A stretch of 64,000 nt of DNA from Embleya sp045207655. GTDB lineage: Bacteria; Actinomycetota; Actinomycetes; Streptomycetales; Streptomycetaceae. The DNA lies in contig NZ_CP108784.1 of the NCBI RefSeq assembly GCF_045207655.1, positions 1,240,001 to 1,304,000 on the forward strand. The letters are read 5' to 3'. This document shows positions 1 through 7,272 of the stretch, piece after piece (the stretch's first letter is position 1; every line of letters starts with the position of its first letter). A program made the translations under genes and the position numbers. The notes below the pieces were generated by a model. The model had not been told where the DNA came from, searched no databases, and worked only from the letters and a program-made list of their open reading frames with translations.

Positions 1-1132
1 CGGTGAGCTCGCCGCCCACCTCGGCCAGCCGGCGGCGCAGCGAGGGCAGGCCGTAACCGCGCAGGTCGCCCGCCCGGGTCAGGCCCGGGTCGAAGCCGAC
101 GCCGTCGTCGCGGATGTCCAGCGCGACCCGGTCCGGCAGGTAGGTGAGGGTCACGTGCACGGCCCGGGCCCGGGCGTGTTCGCGCACGTTGGCCAGCGCG
201 CCCTGCGCGGTCCGGGTGAGCGCGGCCTGCACCGGCTCGGCCAGCGGGCGCACCCGGCCGTCCACGGCGAGCGCGACGCTCGGCCCCTCCTCGCTCCGAA
301 ACCGCTCGACCACCCGGGCCAGACCGCCGGGCAGGCCCGGGTCGCCGGCGAGTTCGGCCGGTGCCAGGTCGCGGACGAACCGGCGGATCTCCTCGACACC
401 GAGCGCCGCCACCCGCTCGGCCCGACGCACGTGCGCCCGCGCCGCGTCGGGATCGTTGTCCCAGCCGCGGTCTGCGGCCTGGAGCAACATCCGCAGGCTC
501 GAGGTGCCCTGCGCGATGGTGTCGTGGATCTCCCGGGACAACCGCTCCCGCTCGGCCAGCACCCCCGCCCGGCGCTCGCTGACCGCCAGTTCGGCGACCG
601 TCTCGCGCAGCCGTCGTTCGTCGCTGCGCATCCGGGTGAACACGGCGGTGGCGATCGCGGCCACCGCGGGCGGCCCGAGGAACAGGCTGGGGTCGATGGT
701 GTCGGCGAGCCGGTACTGCGCGATCACCACGGCGGTGGTGAGCAGCACCACCGCGCCGATCGCCGCTCTGGTCGACAACACCCGCAGGCCGGTATAGAGC
801 AGCGGTACCGCACACCACGCGAAGCTCGGCGCGACGGTGACCAGGGCCAGCCAGGTGGCGAGGACCGCGGTCAGCCAGGCGGGCCGCGCGGGCGAACGGT
901 CCTCGGGCAGGGTCAGACCGGCCAGGTAGAGCACGGCGAGCAGCACCGCGAGGGCGAGCACCCACGGGGCGCGGCCGTCGGTGCCGTGCCGGACCGTGTA
1001 CCGCCCCAGCGACGCGGCCAGCAGCAGCAGGAAGCCCGCGTGGATCACCAGCCCGGCGTGCCGCACGGGCCATGGCTCTGTTCGCTGTCGGGGCACGACG
1101 TACCTGTTCCCTGTCCCGCTCGGCTCGATCAC
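1..1132 (-). CDS. SenS-like sensor histidine kinase (NarL/DesK type), 3' end outside window
   Basis: Membrane sensor kinase that would phosphorylate a LuxR-type response regulator, probably encoded just beyond the left edge. Reading down from GTG 1132, five hydrophobic segments lie at about residues 25-42, 57-74, 86-118, 123-141 and 150-166. A HisKA_3 box follows (ERLSREIHDTIAQG, phospho-acceptor about His203), then an ATPase domain with an N box (ALANVREHARAR) and a G box (DDGVGFDP); the sequence is cut soon after. Five helices fit SenS of Streptomyces reticuli, whose partner is the extracellular haem protein HbpS, and an HbpS-like gene lies divergently 206 bp away. The start is uncertain: GTG 1066 is also in frame. 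The kinase family is certain; SenS identity is inference from context. Confidence 0.88.
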   Translation of the reverse strand, partial: MIEPSGTGNRYVVPRQRTEPWPVRHAGLVIHAGFLLLLAASLGRYTVRHGTDGRAPWVLALAVLLAVLYLAGLTLPEDRSPARPAWLTAVLATWLALVTVAPSFAWCAVPLLYTGLRVLSTRAAIGAVVLLTTAVVIAQYRLADTIDPSLFLGPPAVAAIATAVFTRMRSDERRLRETVAELAVSERRAGVLAERERLSREIHDTIAQGTSSLRMLLQAADRGWDNDPDAARAHVRRAERVAALGVEEIRRFVRDLAPAELAGDPGLPGGLARVVERFRSEEGPSVALAVDGRVRPLAEPVQAALTRTAQGALANVREHARARAVHVTLTYLPDRVALDIRDDGVGFDPGLTRAGDLRGYGLPSLRRRLAEVGGELT

Positions 1133-1168
1133 GCGCGGCGCGCGCACATCGACGATCCCCTCCACCGT

Positions 1169-1210
1169 GGACCCGCTCGCGCGGGTCCGGATCAGCCGAT
1201 CGGTTGATCC
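1169..1210. promoter_or_regulatory. Two abutting palindromes in the kinase/HbpS-like divergent region
   Basis: GGACCCGC (1169-1176), loop TCGC, GCGGGTCC (1181-1188) is a perfect 8-bp inverted repeat. It is followed directly by a 22-bp near-perfect palindrome at 1189-1210 (GGATCA-GCCGATCGGT-TGATCC, one mismatched pair). They lie between the sensor kinase start (1132) and the secreted-protein start (1339), where a response-regulator operator for both genes would be expected. Assignment to a SenR-like regulator is inference. Confidence 0.45.
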
Positions 1211-1338
1211 TCGCACCGCCCGACCGGCGCGCCGGGACCGGCGGCTTTGCCGATGGCGGACGGGCGGATCGACGGGAGTGTGGAGGCATCGGGGCAACCG
1301 CCCGGGAACGACGCAGGAATGTGAAAGAGGTAGGGACG

Positions 1339-1896
1339 ATGAGCAACTTCTCGACGCGTGGTCGGGTTCTGACCGGGGTCTTCTCGCTCGCGGCGGTCGG
1401 CGCGGTCACCGCCGGTGTCGCGGCGGCCCAGGTGCCCGGCACGACCGAGGCCAAGCACGACGAGCGCCCCGCGCCCGCCGTGGTGTCGGTCAAGACGCTC
1501 GGCGTGGACGCCGCGAGCAAGGCGGCCCAGGCCGCGCTCGACGCCGCCGAGAAGGAGGGCCAGAAGGTCACCGTGGTCGTGGTCGCCCGGGACGGCTCCA
1601 CGCGTGTGGTGCTCAAGGGCGACGGCGCGGGCCCGCAGTCGGAGGAGTCGGCGCGGCGCAAGGCGTACACCGCCGTGTCCTGGAACGCCCCGACCTCGAC
1701 GCTGGCCCAGCGGGTCACCGCGCCGGGCGCGTCGCTCCGGGACATCCCGGGCACGCTGTTCCTGGCCGGCGCGGTGCCGGTCGCCGTGGACGGCGCCCCG
1801 ATCGTGGGCATCGGGGTGGCCGGTGCTCCCGGCGGCGACTTGGACGAGAAGTACGCCGCCGAGGGTCTCAAGGCGATCGCCGGTCAACTGAAGTAG
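1339..1896 (+). CDS. Secreted GlcG/HbpS-like (haem-degrading domain) protein
   Basis: 185-residue protein of the GlcG/HbpS family, which includes the extracellular haem-binding HbpS that senses haem and redox stress and signals to the kinase SenS in S. reticuli. The N terminus is a signal peptide: positive start, hydrophobic VLTGVFSLAAVGAVTAGVAA, likely cleavage near AAA-QVPG. The mature part has the family pattern: helix (AASKAAQAALDAAEKEG), strand (KVTVVVVARDG), KAYTAV helix and a glycine-rich strand GIGVAGAPGGDLDEK. The start ATG 1339 follows GAGGTAGGG. It is divergent from the five-helix kinase, as expected for an HbpS-SenS pair. Haem binding has not been shown here, and a plain GlcG-like domain protein remains possible. 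Confidence 0.85.
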   Translation: MSNFSTRGRVLTGVFSLAAVGAVTAGVAAAQVPGTTEAKHDERPAPAVVSVKTLGVDAASKAAQAALDAAEKEGQKVTVVVVARDGSTRVVLKGDGAGPQSEESARRKAYTAVSWNAPTSTLAQRVTAPGASLRDIPGTLFLAGAVPVAVDGAPIVGIGVAGAPGGDLDEKYAAEGLKAIAGQLK

Positions 1897-1903
1897 CCGA
1901 CGC

Positions 1904-2019
1904 GGCCGAGCGGTCGGGCGGCCGAGCGGTCGGGCGGCCCGGAGGTCGGGTCGCCGAGCGGTCGAGCCGCCGGGGGGTCGAGCGGCCCGCCGTTCGAATC
2001 GCCGAGCGATCGAGCGGCC
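1904..2019. repeat. 16-bp tandem repeat, seven degenerate units
   Basis: Seven consecutive 16-bp units start at 1904, 1920, 1936, 1952, 1968, 1984 and 2000, followed by a partial GGCC. Units 1 and 2 are identical (GGCCGAGCGGTCGGGC) and the others diverge at 2-7 positions, keeping a GCCGAGCGGTCG-like core. The array begins 8 bp after the stop of the HbpS-like gene and leaves no conserved reading frame, so it is probably a non-coding minisatellite-like expansion. Confidence 0.85.
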
Positions 2020-2044
2020 GACCGCCGGGAACATCGCGGACCCT

Positions 2045-2107
2045 GGTCGATCCCGGGGCCGAGGGGACGAGGCACCGCTCCGTCGCCCCTCGGCTCCGGG
2101 ATCGGCC
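2045..2107. terminator. Long hairpin, probable bidirectional terminator
   Basis: A stem from about 2045-2069 pairs with 2084-2107 (GATCCCGGGGCCGAGGGG against CCCCTCGGCTCCGGGATC, one mismatch) around a loop containing GGCACCGCTCC. It lies between the plus-strand HbpS-like gene and the minus-strand gene ending at 2187, so it could terminate both. No U-tract is present, as is common in actinobacteria. Confidence 0.65.
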
Positions 2108-2135
2108 GGTTCGCGAAGCCGGCGGCGGTCGGCGC

Positions 2136-2175
2136 GCGGTCGGCGTGGTCGACACGCGGTCGGCGTGGTCGGCAC
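2136..2175. repeat. Two 20-bp tandem repeats
   Basis: GCGGTCGGCGTGGTCGACAC (2136-2155) is repeated at 2156-2175 with one change (GGCAC for GACAC). A degenerate third half-unit runs toward the stop of the small secreted-protein gene at 2187. Confidence 0.75.
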
Positions 2176-2186
2176 GATCGGCGCGG

Positions 2187-2390
2187 TCAGCCGAAGGCCA
2201 CCGCGCCCTGGACGTTGAACACCGCGCTCTGGAAGGGCAGCAGCAACTGCGCGGGCAGGAAGCTGTCCGGCGTCAGCGGCTCACGGGGCGTCTGCGCGGC
2301 GCGCGCCGCGGGAATGTACAGCGAGGCCATCGAGCCGAAGATGACCGCCGTGACGATCACGGCCGCCTTGCGAAATCCGTGCTTGACCAT
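2187..2390 (-). CDS. Small secreted protein of unknown function
   Basis: A 67-residue open frame from ATG 2390, preceded by AAGGG nine bases upstream. The first ~34 residues form a signal peptide: MVKHGFRK, hydrophobic AAVIVTAVIFGSMASLYI, and a signal-peptidase-like site PAARA-AQTP. The mature peptide is only ~33 residues (AQTPREPLTPDSFLPAQLLL...), neutral, with no cysteines and no family I recognise. A TANNNT box (TAGAGT, complement of 2502-2507) could serve as the -10 with a ~100-nt leader. It stands alone between a terminator-like hairpin and the decayed GH1 gene. Existence is supported by the signal peptide and ribosome-binding site; no function is proposed. Confidence 0.6.
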   Translation of the reverse strand: MVKHGFRKAAVIVTAVIFGSMASLYIPAARAAQTPREPLTPDSFLPAQLLLPFQSAVFNVQGAVAFG

Positions 2391-2655
2391 GGAATTGCCC
2401 TTCACCGGGGACGTCGGGGAAACGAGTCGGCGTCCCGCCGCGCACCGGAATTCCGGACACGGCTCCGCCGCACCGCCCGGGGATTTCATGGCGGCGCGGC
2501 AACTCTAAGGTTTTGTCGGCAAAGGAAAAGACGCCGTTCGCCCTCCCGGGTGACGTCATCGGTTGGCCCAGGGCCCAGGACACGCAATTTCACTCGGAAG
2601 GGTGAGGATTGTGCGCCTGCGCGCTCCCGTGCGTGTCCATGTCCGATGCCGGGCG
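2391..2655. other. Non-coding stretch between small secreted gene and GH1 remnant
   Basis: 265 bp with no convincing frame. It holds the probable -10 box (TAGAGT on the minus strand, 2507-2502) of the small secreted gene and a lone TGACGTCA palindrome at 2551-2558. Open frames here read through from neighbours and show no recognisable protein. Confidence 0.4.
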
Positions 2656-3172
2656 TTATCCGGGCCGCCCGAAACCGATTCGCTCGCGCAACCAGTGAGG
2701 GGACACTCGCGGTGTCCGGGTCCCGGTCGGGAAGTCGACATGGATCAAGCCGAAGCGTTGGTGATAGCCCTCGGCCCATTCGAAGTTGTCCGGCAGGGAC
2801 CGGACGAAATAGCCGCGGACGTCGATTCCGGCTTTGCCCGCCGCGCTCACCCGCGGCGATATGCCCGTCCGGGAACGCGACGCGTTCCGGGTCGTCGAGA
2901 CCCTCGGCGGTCGAGCACCCGTTCTCGGTGATCCGAATCGGCGGCAGCGCGTCGCCGTGGCGCGCGCCGAGCCCGGGCGGCAGCGTGGTCAATCCCTCGG
3001 GCACCACCGGCCGGTCGAACGCGGTACGGACGTGTCCGGCGTAGTCCGCGAATCGGGCGGCGGTGTCGCGCGCGAGCCATCCGCCGCCGTCCTCCGGGGC
3101 CTGCGGCAGGTCCCGGTGGAACAGCGTCGGTGTCGGCGTGATGCCGCGTTCGATCAGCGCGTCGAACGTCAT
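2656..3172 (-). pseudogene. Decayed GH1 beta-glucosidase
   Basis: Remnant of a glycoside hydrolase family 1 enzyme (about 450-480 residues when intact). From 3172 it begins mid-protein at FDALIERGITPTPTLFHRDL (family: TLYHWDLPQ) and runs through GGWLARDTAARFADYAGHV. It then jumps in frame to VPEGLTTLPPG...LPPIRITENGCS, the nucleophile TENG region. About 200-250 residues, including the acid/base NEP motif, are missing, as is the N-terminal barrel start. Near 2850 the frame shifts, and the C-terminal part continues in another frame (AGIDVRGYFV, SLPDNFEWAEGYHQRFG) to a stop at 2656. Three lesions make catalysis impossible. It keeps family spacing within each block, so it is a pseudogene, not a new short enzyme. 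Confidence 0.85.
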
Positions 3173-3201
3173 CGGGTCATCCGAACATCGTTTCCTCGGT
3201 T

Positions 3202-3222
3202 AACAATTTACAATGGTTGGCT
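3202..3222 (+). promoter_or_regulatory. Leaderless promoter and palindrome of the fused ABC exporter
   Basis: TACAAT at 3209-3214 is a near-consensus -10 box, 8 nt before ATG 3223, so the transcript would begin at or next to the start codon; no Shine-Dalgarno is present. AACAATT (3202-3208), TAC, AATGGTT (3212-3218) form an imperfect palindrome over the -10 box and could be a repressor site. A clear -35 box is not visible. Confidence 0.5.
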
Positions 3223-6200
3223 ATGACAACCGGACCCGCGCCAGGCCGCCCCGAACACGGCTGGCTGCGCCGACTGATGGCCGCCTCGTGGCGGTATCGG
3301 AGCAGTGTGCTGATCGCGTTCGGCGCCTCCCTGGTCGGCATGGCGGTCACCGCGCTGGTCCCGTTGGTGCAGCGCAAGGTGGTCGACGACGCGGTCGCCG
3401 GCGAGTTGGGCGGGCTGGTGCCGCTGTCGGTGCTGCTCCTGGGCGCGGCCGCGGTGACCTTCGGTTGTGCGTTCGCGCGCCGCTATGTCGGCGGCAAGTT
3501 GTCCCTGGACGTGCAGTACGACCTGCGCACGCGCATCTTCGGCGCACTGTCCCGGCTGGACGGCGCACGACAGGACCAATTGCAGACCGGGCAGATCGTC
3601 AGCCGGGGCATCTCCGACGTGACGATGGTCCAGGGCTTCCTGTCGATGATCCCGATGATGACCGGCAGCGTGTTGTTGTTCGTCATCTCGCTCGGCGTGA
3701 TGTTCTGGTTGTCGCCGTTGCTGACGCTGGTGTCGCTCGCGGTGGGGCCGGGATTGTTCGCGGTGGCCTACCTCTCCCGGAAGCGACTGTTCCCGGCCAC
3801 CTGGCAGGCCCAGCAGGACGCCGCCGCGCTGGCCGGCGTCGTGGACAGCGCGGTCACCGGGGTCCGCGTGGTCAAGGGCTTCGGGCAGGAGGAGCAGGAG
3901 CTGGATCGGCTGGAAACCGCCGGACGCAGGCTGTTCGCCTCCCGGTTGCGCTCGGTCCGGTTGAACAGCCGGTACACGCCGACGCTTGCGGCGATCCCCG
4001 CCCTCGGCCAGGTCGGCGTACTCGCGCTCGGCGGCTGGTTGGCCGTCCGGGGCGAGATCACCCTGGGCACCTTCCTCGCCTTCTCGACCTACCTGGGCCA
4101 GTTGGTCGGGCCGGTGCGGATGCTCTCGAGTCTGTTGACCTTCGGGCAACAGGCACGGGCCAGCGTCGAGCGCATCTTCGAGGTGATCGACTCCCAGCCG
4201 ATCGTGACCGAGAAGCCGGACGCCGAGGTGCTGCCGGTGGTGGCCGCCTCGGTGGAGTTGGCCGACGTGCGGTTCGGCTATGTCGCCTCGCGGCCGGTCC
4301 TGGACGGACTGTCGCTGCGGGTGGAGCCGGGCGAGACGCTGGCCCTGGTGGGCACGTCCGGATCGGGCAAGTCCACCGTGTCGATGTTGTTGCCCCGGTT
4401 CTACGACGTGCAGTCCGGCGCGATCCTGGTGGACGGGCACGACGTCCGGGACCTGACCTTCGACTCGCTGCGATCCGCGATCGGGCTGGTGATGGAGGAC
4501 AGCTTCCTGTTCTCGGACACCGTGCGAGCCAACATCGCGTACGGCCGGCCGGACGCGACCGAGGAGCAGGTGCTCGCGGCGGCGCGGGCGGCCGAGGCCG
4601 ACGCGTTCATCCGCGAACTGCCGGCCGGCTACGACACGGTGGTCGGCGAACAGGGGCTGACCCTGTCCGGTGGGCAGCGGCAACGGGTATCGCTCGCACG
4701 GGCGTTGCTCACCGACCCGAGGATCCTGCTGCTGGACGACGCGACCTCGGCGGTGGACCCCAAGGTCGAGGCGGAGATCCACGCCACGCTGCACCGGGTG
4801 ATGGCCGGGCGCACCACGATCCTGATCGCGCACCGCCGCTCGACGCTGCAACTGGCCGACCGGATCGCCGTCCTGGACAGGGGCCGACTGGTGGACGTGG
4901 GCAGCCACGACGAACTGAGCGCGCGTTGCCCGCTGTACCGGCTGCTGCTGTCCGGGCCGGGCGAGGACGCCGAGGGTGTGGACGCGCACGAGTCGCTCTC
5001 GCTCGCCGCGTCGGTCGCGCCGCCCGACGCGAGCGGGGTCACGCCCGCGCTGTGGGACCGCTCGGCGACGACCGACACGGCGCCCGTGGACCCGGCCGGC
5101 GTGGTCGCCGCGACCGCGACGCGCGGCGGTCCGGGCGGGTGGGCGGCGATGCTCCAGGCCACGCCGGAGTTGCTCGCCCAGGTGGACAAGCTCCCGCCCG
5201 CCACCGATCGGCCCGGTGTGGACGACGCGCAGGCGCGCCGCTCGGACTCGGCGTTCGATCTGCGCTCGCTGCTGCGGCCGTTCCGCTGGGTGCTGTTGCT
5301 CGGTCTGGTCCTGGTGATCCTGGACACCGGCGCCCAACTCGCGCTGCCGGCCCTGATCCGGGACGGGATCGACCGGGGCATCGACGACGGGGCCACCGGC
5401 GCGATCATGACGGTGTCGCTGATCGCGGTGGTGATCGTGATCGCCGACTGGTTCGTCAACGTCGCCCAGGCGCTGATCGCGGGCCGCACCGGCGAGCGGT
5501 TGTTGTACACGCTGCGGGTGAAGACCTTCGCGCACCTGCAACGACTGGGACTGGACTACTACGAACGCGAGTTGTCCGGGCGGATCATGACCCGGATGAC
5601 CACCGACGTGGACGCGCTGTCCACCTTCCTGCAGACCGGACTGGTCAGCGCGGTGGTCAGCGTGCTGACCTTCTTCGGGATCATGGTCGCGCTGCTCGTG
5701 CTGGACTGGGAGCTCGGGCTGATCGTGATGAGCGTGCTGCCGATCCTGATCGCGGCCACGGTGGTGTTCCGGTCCAAGTCGTCCAAGGCGTACACGGAGG
5801 CGCGCGAGAAGGTCAGCGTGGTCAACGCCGATCTCCAGGAGAACGTCGCGGGGTTGCGGGTGTCGCAGGCGTTTCGCCGCGAGGGCCGCAACCGGGAGCG
5901 GTTCGCCGAACGCAGCGACGACTATCGCGCGTCGCGGCTGCGGGCCCAGCGCTACATCGCGCTGTACTTCCCGTTCGGGCAGTTCCTGTCCAACCTCGCG
6001 GCGGGCATCGCGCTGATCGTCGGCGCGCATCGGGTGGGCGGCGGAACGTTGTCGGCGGGCGCGTTGATCGCGTACCTGCTCTACATCGACATGTTCTTCT
6101 CGCCGATCCAGCAACTCTCGCAGGTGTTCGACGGCTACCAGCAGGCGGCGGTGGGATTGCGCCGGATTCGCGATCTGCTGCGCACGCCCACCACGACGCC

Positions 6201-7038
6201 GCCTCCGGCCGTACCGGTTCCGGTGCCCACGAGTGGGCTCAAGGGGGCGATCAGCTTCCGGGATGTGCGGTTCGCGTACAACACGCCCGCGTTCGGGGAC
6301 ACCGACGAGCCGGGCGAGGGCGCGGCGGTGGTGATGGGTTCGCCCGAGGTGTTGTCGGGCGTCACGCTGGACATCGAGCCGGGCGAGACGGTCGCGCTGG
6401 TCGGAGAGACCGGCGCGGGCAAGTCCACCCTGGTCAAGCTGGTGGCCCGGTTCTACGACGTGACCTCGGGCGCGGTCCTGGTGGACGGGGTGGACGTGCG
6501 CGACTACGACCTCGCGGACTACCGACACCGCCTGGGCATCGTCCCGCAGGAGGCCTACCTGGCGCCCGGCAGCGTGCGGGACGCGATCGCGTACGGCCGC
6601 CCGCAGGCCACCGACGCCGAAGTCGAGGCGGCCGCCCGCGCGGTCGGCGCGCACGCCGCCATCGCCGAGCTCAACGGGGGCTACCTCCACGACGTCGGCG
6701 AGCGCGGGCGCAACCTGTCGGCGGGCCAGCGCCAGTTGATCGCGCTCGCCCGGGCCTACCTGGTCGACCCGGACGTCCTCCTGCTCGACGAGGCCACCGC
6801 CGCACTCGACCTGGCCACCGAGGCCGCCGTCACCCGCGCCACCGAGGCCCTCACCGGCCGCCGCACCACACTGGTGGTGGCCCACCGTCTCACCACCGCC
6901 GCCCGCGCCGACCGCATCGCCGTCATCGACCGAGGCCAGGTGGTGGAACTCGGCACCCACACCGAACTCCTCACCCACCAAGGCCCCTACGCCTCCCTAT
7001 GGGCAGCCTTCACCGGCACAACCCAACACGCAGCCTGA
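3223..7038 (+). CDS. Fused two-in-one ABC exporter (TMD-NBD-TMD-NBD)
   Basis: 1271-residue exporter with two complete half-transporters in one chain: membrane domain 1 (~20-310), ATPase 1 (Walker A GTSGSGKST ~377-385, signature LSGGQ ~480, Walker B ILLLDDATS ~500), a ~110-residue Ala/Pro linker, membrane domain 2 (~680-980), ATPase 2 (GETGAGKST ~1060, LSAGQ ~1164, LLLDEATA ~1185). ATPase 1 has Asp where the catalytic Glu after Walker B should be; ATPase 2 keeps Glu. One degenerate site is typical of heterodimeric multidrug/lipid exporters, here on a single polypeptide. ATG 3223 was chosen because a -10 box lies 8 nt upstream; TTG 3217 is also in frame. The substrate is unknown. No regulator gene adjoins it. 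Confidence 0.93.
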   Translation: MTTGPAPGRPEHGWLRRLMAASWRYRSSVLIAFGASLVGMAVTALVPLVQRKVVDDAVAGELGGLVPLSVLLLGAAAVTFGCAFARRYVGGKLSLDVQYDLRTRIFGALSRLDGARQDQLQTGQIVSRGISDVTMVQGFLSMIPMMTGSVLLFVISLGVMFWLSPLLTLVSLAVGPGLFAVAYLSRKRLFPATWQAQQDAAALAGVVDSAVTGVRVVKGFGQEEQELDRLETAGRRLFASRLRSVRLNSRYTPTLAAIPALGQVGVLALGGWLAVRGEITLGTFLAFSTYLGQLVGPVRMLSSLLTFGQQARASVERIFEVIDSQPIVTEKPDAEVLPVVAASVELADVRFGYVASRPVLDGLSLRVEPGETLALVGTSGSGKSTVSMLLPRFYDVQSGAILVDGHDVRDLTFDSLRSAIGLVMEDSFLFSDTVRANIAYGRPDATEEQVLAAARAAEADAFIRELPAGYDTVVGEQGLTLSGGQRQRVSLARALLTDPRILLLDDATSAVDPKVEAEIHATLHRVMAGRTTILIAHRRSTLQLADRIAVLDRGRLVDVGSHDELSARCPLYRLLLSGPGEDAEGVDAHESLSLAASVAPPDASGVTPALWDRSATTDTAPVDPAGVVAATATRGGPGGWAAMLQATPELLAQVDKLPPATDRPGVDDAQARRSDSAFDLRSLLRPFRWVLLLGLVLVILDTGAQLALPALIRDGIDRGIDDGATGAIMTVSLIAVVIVIADWFVNVAQALIAGRTGERLLYTLRVKTFAHLQRLGLDYYERELSGRIMTRMTTDVDALSTFLQTGLVSAVVSVLTFFGIMVALLVLDWELGLIVMSVLPILIAATVVFRSKSSKAYTEAREKVSVVNADLQENVAGLRVSQAFRREGRNRERFAERSDDYRASRLRAQRYIALYFPFGQFLSNLAAGIALIVGAHRVGGGTLSAGALIAYLLYIDMFFSPIQQLSQVFDGYQQAAVGLRRIRDLLRTPTTTPPPAVPVPVPTSGLKGAISFRDVRFAYNTPAFGDTDEPGEGAAVVMGSPEVLSGVTLDIEPGETVALVGETGAGKSTLVKLVARFYDVTSGAVLVDGVDVRDYDLADYRHRLGIVPQEAYLAPGSVRDAIAYGRPQATDAEVEAAARAVGAHAAIAELNGGYLHDVGERGRNLSAGQRQLIALARAYLVDPDVLLLDEATAALDLATEAAVTRATEALTGRRTTLVVAHRLTTAARADRIAVIDRGQVVELGTHTELLTHQGPYASLWAAFTGTTQHAA

Positions 7039-7087
7039 CCCACCCCCACCGCCGCCGGCCCACCCAGGCCACCCCAAGCCAACCCAG

Positions 7088-7250
7088 CCCGGCCGGCGCA
7101 TGAGGCAACCCAAGCCAAGCCCCCACACACGGCAACCTCAAAGTGCCGACCGGGCAACATCTCGCCCGACCGGCACTTGAGCCAATCCAGCCCGGCCGGC
7201 GCTTGAGGCCGACCCAGCCAACCCAACCCCAGGCGCCGACCAAGCAACCG
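7088..7250. repeat. REP-like intergenic repeats after the ABC exporter
   Basis: CCCGGCCGGCGCATGAGG (7088-7105) and CCCGGCCGGCGCTTGAGG (7191-7208), with a degenerate CGCGCTTGAGGCC near 7250, are copies of one intergenic element. A related CCGTCCGGCGTTTGAGGACA pair occurs at 61602-61704. Such GGCGTTTGAGG elements are common between streptomycete genes; their function is unknown. Confidence 0.6.
7141..7178. terminator. Hairpin terminator between convergent ABC genes
   Basis: AAGTGCCGACCGGGC (7141-7155) pairs with GCCCGACCGGCACTT (7164-7178) apart from a central mismatch, around an 8-nt loop. It lies between the convergent fused exporter (ends 7038) and the FtsX permease (ends 7273) and can serve both. 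Confidence 0.7.
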
Positions 7251-7272
7251 CGCTTGAGGCCAACCGCGAAAC

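Noticed and set aside
1904..2019. CRISPR-like array
   Set aside because: Units are contiguous 16-bp repeats without spacers; it is a tandem repeat.
2551..2558. TGACGTCA palindrome as a fourth TGACG-type operator
   Set aside because: Lacks the 3-bp spacer of the other sites and is not next to a start codon.
3208..6981. 1257-codon minus-strand frame under the fused ABC exporter
   Set aside because: Shadow of a gene with two complete ABC ATPase domains on the plus strand.
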